From positions 1 through 37,942 of the forward strand of contig NZ_JALHMP010000037.1 in NCBI RefSeq assembly GCF_022843985.1: a stretch of DNA of 37,942 nt. The letters are read 5' to 3'. The translations under genes were made by a program, and so were the position numbers. This DNA comes from Phreatobacter sp. (GTDB lineage: Bacteria; Pseudomonadota; Alphaproteobacteria; Rhizobiales; Phreatobacteraceae). Below are positions 35,372-37,942 of this stretch, piece by piece; position 1 is the first letter of the stretch; the number at the start of each line of letters is the position of its first letter. The notes under the pieces are model-generated. The model was not told the origin of the DNA. It did no database searches and saw only the letters and a program-made list of their open reading frames with translations.

Positions 35372-35406
35372 GGCGCGGGACCGAGAGATTCGGCCGGTCC
35401 CGCGCC
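35372..35406. repeat. perfect 12-bp hairpin between bamD and recN
   Basis: GGCGCGGGACCG (35372-35383) and CGGTCCCGCGCC (35395-35406) pair perfectly around an 11-base loop. No T-run follows on the minus strand. It lies 39 bp downstream of the bamD stop and 31 bp upstream of the recN start. It could end or stabilise the bamD message, or structure the recN leader. Confidence 0.6.
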
Positions 35407-35422
35407 CCCAAGGGCTTAACGC

Positions 35423-35437
35423 GAACGGAGACGGAAC
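35423..35437 (-). promoter_or_regulatory. candidate LexA (SOS) box before recN
   Basis: GAAC at 35423-35426 and GAAC at 35434-35437 are separated by exactly 7 bases (GTTC-N7-GTTC on the minus strand). This is the alphaproteobacterial LexA consensus. recN is a classical SOS gene and the site lies in the 103-bp bamD-recN gap, so control of recN by LexA is likely. Confidence 0.7.
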
Positions 35438-35444
35438 GGAAGGG

Positions 35445-36356
35445 TCAGCCGGTGATGCGGCGGAAGGCGCGGCTGATCCACGAGCCGGTATCCTCGCGCG
35501 GGGTCAGGCCCTGGCCCTGGATCAGCGTGTAGCTGTCGCGGTACCACTGGCTGTCCGGGAAGTTGTGGCCGAGAACGGCGGCCGCGGTCTGCGCCTCGTT
35601 GACGATGCCGAGCGCCATGTAGCACTCGACGAGGCGGGCGAGGGCCTCCTCGACATGGCGGGTCGTCTGGAACTGCGAAATGACCGTGCGGTAGCGGTTG
35701 ATGGCCCCGGCGAACTGGCGGCGGTCGAGGTAATATTTGGCGACCGACATCTCGCGGCCGGCGAGCTGGTCACGGGCGACCTCGACCTTGCGGCGGGCGG
35801 CGATGGCATATTCCGACTGCGGCCACTTGCGCGTGACCTCCTCGAGAACGACGAGGGCGCGCTCGGTGCGGGTCTGGTCGCGCTGGACGTCGGGGATCTG
35901 GTCATACTGGGCGGCGCCCATCAGGTACTGGGCATAGGCGGCGTCGCTCGAACCGGGATGCAGCTGGAGATAGCGGCGCGCCTGGTTGATCGTTTCCTCG
36001 TAGTCCTGCGCCTCGTAATAGGAATAGGCGGCCATGACGAGCGCCCGCTTGGCCCATTCCGTATAGGGATGGGTGCGGTCGATCTCCATGAACTTGAGCG
36101 CGGCACGCCGCCAGTCGCGGCGGTTCTGCAGGGCGATGCCCTCGTTGTAGAGCTTCTCGGCCGGTTCGTCGGGCAGGTTGGCCGAATCGGTGTTGCCGCC
36201 GAACAGATTGCCGAAGGACGGGGCGTTGGCGCAGGCGCCGAGCGGAAGGGAGACCGCCAGGACCGCTGCCAGGATCACCGCGCGCGACGAGGCGCTGCGG
36301 GCCGGACGCTCCGAAAGGGGCTGAGAAGGCTGCCCATCCACGGGATGCTTCTGCAC
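35445..36356 (-). CDS. bamD: outer membrane protein assembly factor BamD
   Basis: This encodes 303 aa from the GTG at 36356, chosen because GGAAGG lies 8 nt upstream; a GTG at 36362 is in frame but only 2 nt from that site. An N-terminal segment of about 25 residues precedes a lipoprotein signal with lipobox LGAC (Cys at residue 42 from this start). The five TPR-type repeats of BamD follow, for example PAEKLYNEGIALQNRRDWRR, YTEWAKRALVMAAYSYYEAQ and QFAGAINRYRTVISQFQTT. BamD is an outer-membrane lipoprotein of the BAM complex, which inserts beta-barrel proteins. It lies between lpxC and recN as in many alphaproteobacteria. The N-terminal extension is longer than usual for BamD. Confidence 0.95.
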   Translation of the reverse strand: MQKHPVDGQPSQPLSERPARSASSRAVILAAVLAVSLPLGACANAPSFGNLFGGNTDSANLPDEPAEKLYNEGIALQNRRDWRRAALKFMEIDRTHPYTEWAKRALVMAAYSYYEAQDYEETINQARRYLQLHPGSSDAAYAQYLMGAAQYDQIPDVQRDQTRTERALVVLEEVTRKWPQSEYAIAARRKVEVARDQLAGREMSVAKYYLDRRQFAGAINRYRTVISQFQTTRHVEEALARLVECYMALGIVNEAQTAAAVLGHNFPDSQWYRDSYTLIQGQGLTPREDTGSWISRAFRRITG

Positions 36357-36378
36357 GGTCACGACCTTCCCACTCGAC

Positions 36379-36417
36379 GTTATGACTCGGGCCCCGGGGC
36401 CCGGGACGGCTCATAAC
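36379..36417. repeat. nested palindrome just upstream of bamD
   Basis: GTTATGA (36379-36385) and TCATAAC (36411-36417) flank a 16-bp perfect palindrome CGGGCCCCGGGGCCCG (36388-36403). In RNA this gives an outer 7-bp stem and an inner stem of up to 8 bp that must open at its tip. No T-run follows. It is in the 135-bp gap between the lpxC stop and the bamD start and may be a regulatory or cruciform-type element. Confidence 0.45.
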
Positions 36418-36491
36418 CGAATTTGCACGGTGGGGCTATCACCCCGTCGCCACGTTCTGAAGCGGAGTTGAGGCCCAATTGGGGCAAGGCG

Positions 36492-37427
36492 TCAGTTGGC
36501 GTCCGGCCCATAGGCGGCGACCGCGACGCCGAGATCGGCGTGACCGCGCTCGCGCCGGGGCGCCTGGTCGACGATCGCATAGGCGCTCGGATCGGCGAAG
36601 AGCGCTTCCAGCAACTTGACGTTCATGCGGTGGCCGCCGCGATAGGAGCGGAAGCGGCCGATCAGCGGCGCACCGGCGAGCGACAGGTCGCCCACCGCAT
36701 CAAGAAGCTTGTGCCGGACGAATTCGTCGCGGAAGCGCAGGCCCTCGGGATTGAGGATCCGGTCGTCACCGACGACCACGGTGTTCTCGAGCGAGGCGCC
36801 GAGCGCCCTGTTGACGGCCCAGAGCTTGCTGACATCCTGCATGAAGCCGAAGGTGCGGGCGCGGGCGATGTCGCGGCGGAAGGCGGCAGGCTCGAGGTCC
36901 ATGCCGAAGACCTGGCGGCCGATCATGGCATTGTCGAAATCGATCTCGACCTCGAGGCGCAGCCCGCGCTCGTAAGGATGGAGCTCGACGACGCCACGCT
37001 CGGTCTCGACCACGACGGATTTGAGGACCTTCACCATGCGGCGGGGCGCATCCAGCGCCGCAATGCCGACCTGGTCGATAGCGGCGACGAAGGGCGCGGC
37101 CGAACCGTCGAGGATCGGCATTTCGGGGCCGTCAACCTCGACGAGGCAATTGTCGATGCCGAGGCCGGCGAGAGCGGCCATCAGATGCTCGACGGTGGCG
37201 ACGCCGCCGCGCTCGGTCTTGCCGATGACGGTGGACAGGTCGGCCGAGGAAACGTTGCGGAAGACGGCGGCGATTTCGGCATGGTCCTGGTCGGACCGGA
37301 GGAAGGAGATGCCCGCACCGGCCTCGGCGGGATGCAGTGTCACGGAGACGGCAGCGCCGGAATGGACGCCGATTCCGTCGAGCTGGATCGCGTCGCGTAG
37401 CGTCGTCTGCCTGGCAGTCTTCATCAT
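36492..37427 (-). CDS. lpxC: UDP-3-O-acyl-N-acetylglucosamine deacetylase LpxC
   Basis: This encodes 311 aa from the first of two ATG codons at 37427, just before the family start KTARQTTLRDAIQLDGIGVH; the frame extends to 37619 without family similarity. LpxC is the zinc enzyme of the committed step of lipid A synthesis. Zinc ligands are H81 (ATVEHLMAAL), H239 and D243 (RHKLLDAVGD). E80 is the catalytic base and H266 the catalytic His (YRGGHRMN). PILDGSAAPF is also conserved. The gene lies between ftsZ and bamD, the usual alphaproteobacterial position. A candidate promoter lies about 165 bp upstream of the start and a strong terminator separates it from ftsZ. Confidence 0.97.
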   Translation of the reverse strand: MMKTARQTTLRDAIQLDGIGVHSGAAVSVTLHPAEAGAGISFLRSDQDHAEIAAVFRNVSSADLSTVIGKTERGGVATVEHLMAALAGLGIDNCLVEVDGPEMPILDGSAAPFVAAIDQVGIAALDAPRRMVKVLKSVVVETERGVVELHPYERGLRLEVEIDFDNAMIGRQVFGMDLEPAAFRRDIARARTFGFMQDVSKLWAVNRALGASLENTVVVGDDRILNPEGLRFRDEFVRHKLLDAVGDLSLAGAPLIGRFRSYRGGHRMNVKLLEALFADPSAYAIVDQAPRRERGHADLGVAVAAYGPDAN

Positions 37428-37591
37428 CGACCGTCTCTGCCACCCGGCAACAAGATCGGGAGATCTCGTCGGAGCGGGATGGCTCCATTCATGACCTGAC
37501 GCGGCCGTACCGGATCTTGGCGCGCGATCCGGGCTTTGAATGCCGCGAAGCAAGTCGCCGCACCGATTCACCCAACCTCGTCGTGCCGGGA

Positions 37592-37620
37592 CCATAGACA
37601 GGCCCTCGCAGGGGGCCAAG
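37592..37620 (-). promoter_or_regulatory. candidate lpxC promoter
   Basis: On the minus strand CTTGGC (37620-37615) and CTATGG (37597-37592) are separated by 17 bp, close to the rhizobial housekeeping consensus CTTGAC-N17-CTATAT. Transcription would start near 37585, giving a leader of about 158 nt before lpxC. It lies downstream of the ftsZ terminator, so lpxC can be expressed on its own. Confidence 0.5.
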
Positions 37621-37669
37621 TCACGGTTTGTGTCCGACTGTTACCAGAATTCCGACGCATTCTCGCAAC

Positions 37670-37701
37670 GGTGTTAACACCATAAAAACCACGCGTTAAC
37701 A
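37670..37701. repeat. palindrome and direct repeat TTAACA between ftsZ and lpxC
   Basis: GGTGTTAACACC at 37670-37681 is a perfect 12-bp palindrome. The hexamer TTAACA occurs at 37674-37679 and again at 37696-37701, 22 bp apart, about two helical turns. The 357-bp gap between lpxC and ftsZ holds this element, the lpxC promoter and the ftsZ terminator; I see no gene in it. TTAA is the half-site of CtrA, but the spacing is not the usual N7. Confidence 0.35.
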
Positions 37702-37736
37702 AAAACTTACCCGGGTGGATCACACCCGGGTAAGTT
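37701..37736 (-). terminator. Rho-independent terminator of ftsZ
   Basis: AACTTACCCGGGTG (37704-37717) and CACCCGGGTAAGTT (37723-37736) form a perfect 14-bp stem with a 5-base loop. On the minus strand the stem end runs into five T (37705-37701). It lies 48 bp after the ftsZ stop and is among the strongest hairpins in the window. Confidence 0.9.
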
Positions 37737-37784
37737 GATTGCCTGCAAGATTTGGTAACAATTCGGCCCCCGGGCCGAGCGGCC

Positions 37785-37942
37785 TCAGTTGGCCTGCCGG
37801 CGCAGGAAGGCCGGAATGTCCAGATGGTCGTCGTCGACGCGCTGCTGCGGCGCTGCGGGACGGCCGTGGATATCGAGGCCGGTGGGCTCGCGCCGCATCT
37901 GCGGGGCGGGCGCGGCCGGCATGCGCGGCGCCTGGGCGAGCG
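37785..37942 (-). CDS. ftsZ: cell division protein FtsZ, C-terminal end
   Basis: Only the last 52 codons and the stop (TGA at 37785-37787) are in the window; the rest lies beyond base 37942. The end of the protein reads DDDHLDIPAFLRRQAN, the conserved C-terminal peptide of alphaproteobacterial FtsZ. That peptide binds membrane anchors and regulators such as FtsA and ZipA-like partners. The part before it is the Pro/Ala/Arg-rich disordered linker (PAAPAPQMRREPTG). FtsZ is the tubulin-like GTPase of the division ring. Its position before lpxC fits the dcw cluster. Confidence 0.93.
   Translation of the reverse strand, partial: LAQAPRMPAAPAPQMRREPTGLDIHGRPAAPQQRVDDDHLDIPAFLRRQAN

Overview
The window is a GC-rich chromosomal segment of an alphaproteobacterium, most likely of the order Hyphomicrobiales. 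The evidence is the order ftsZ-lpxC-bamD-recN-ligA, the FtsZ tail LDIPAFLRRQAN, a GAAC-N7-GAAC LexA-type box before recN, a DUF1127 protein, and a DUF2155 gene. The genus cannot be fixed from sequence reading alone. I see no rRNA, CRISPR array, insertion sequence or prophage gene; the many long antisense reading frames are GC-driven shadows.

Left part (1-11512). After the 3' end of a DUF2155 gene comes a tight plus-strand run: a small secreted Cys/His protein, a PCuAC copper chaperone, a second PCuAC-like protein that has lost most of its copper ligands, and a flavin reductase-like protein. Next is a signalling block: a five-PAS GGDEF-EAL protein (minus), a subtilisin-type protease with a long low-complexity N-terminus (plus), a DosP-like PAS-PAS-GAF-GGDEF-EAL protein (plus), and a receiver-domain protein that lacks the phospho-acceptor Asp (minus).

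Middle (11513-19290). A 526-bp gene-poor stretch ends in a terminator-like hairpin just before typA/bipA. It is followed by a crotonase, a YcaQ-type DNA glycosylase, an aldo/keto reductase, a TadG-like von Willebrand factor A protein without other tad genes, and tRNA-Phe(GAA) with its own promoter.

Signal-transduction operon (19436-26240, minus). A TRAP-type periplasmic binding protein, a membrane histidine kinase, a cytoplasmic REC-DUF3369-histidine kinase and an OmpR-type regulator are joined by three successive ATGA overlaps. No TRAP permease is present, so the binding protein probably serves as a ligand-sensing co-receptor of a phosphorelay. This is the most system-like unit in the window. 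Just downstream, a small secreted protein and an L,D-transpeptidase form their own transcription unit ending in a strong terminator.

Right part (26531-37942). This holds small secreted proteins, a TagO/VasI-like protein, a small GNAT acetyltransferase, a D-lactate dehydrogenase-type FAD oxidase, a thioesterase, and a DUF1127 protein with a 53-aa companion. It then enters the conserved division/envelope/repair block read on the minus strand: ftsZ (partial), lpxC, bamD, recN, a ClpP-like exported protein, ligA. ftsZ has a strong terminator and lpxC a candidate promoter. recN has a candidate LexA box and a 12-bp hairpin in front of it, so the block appears to be split into separately controlled units.
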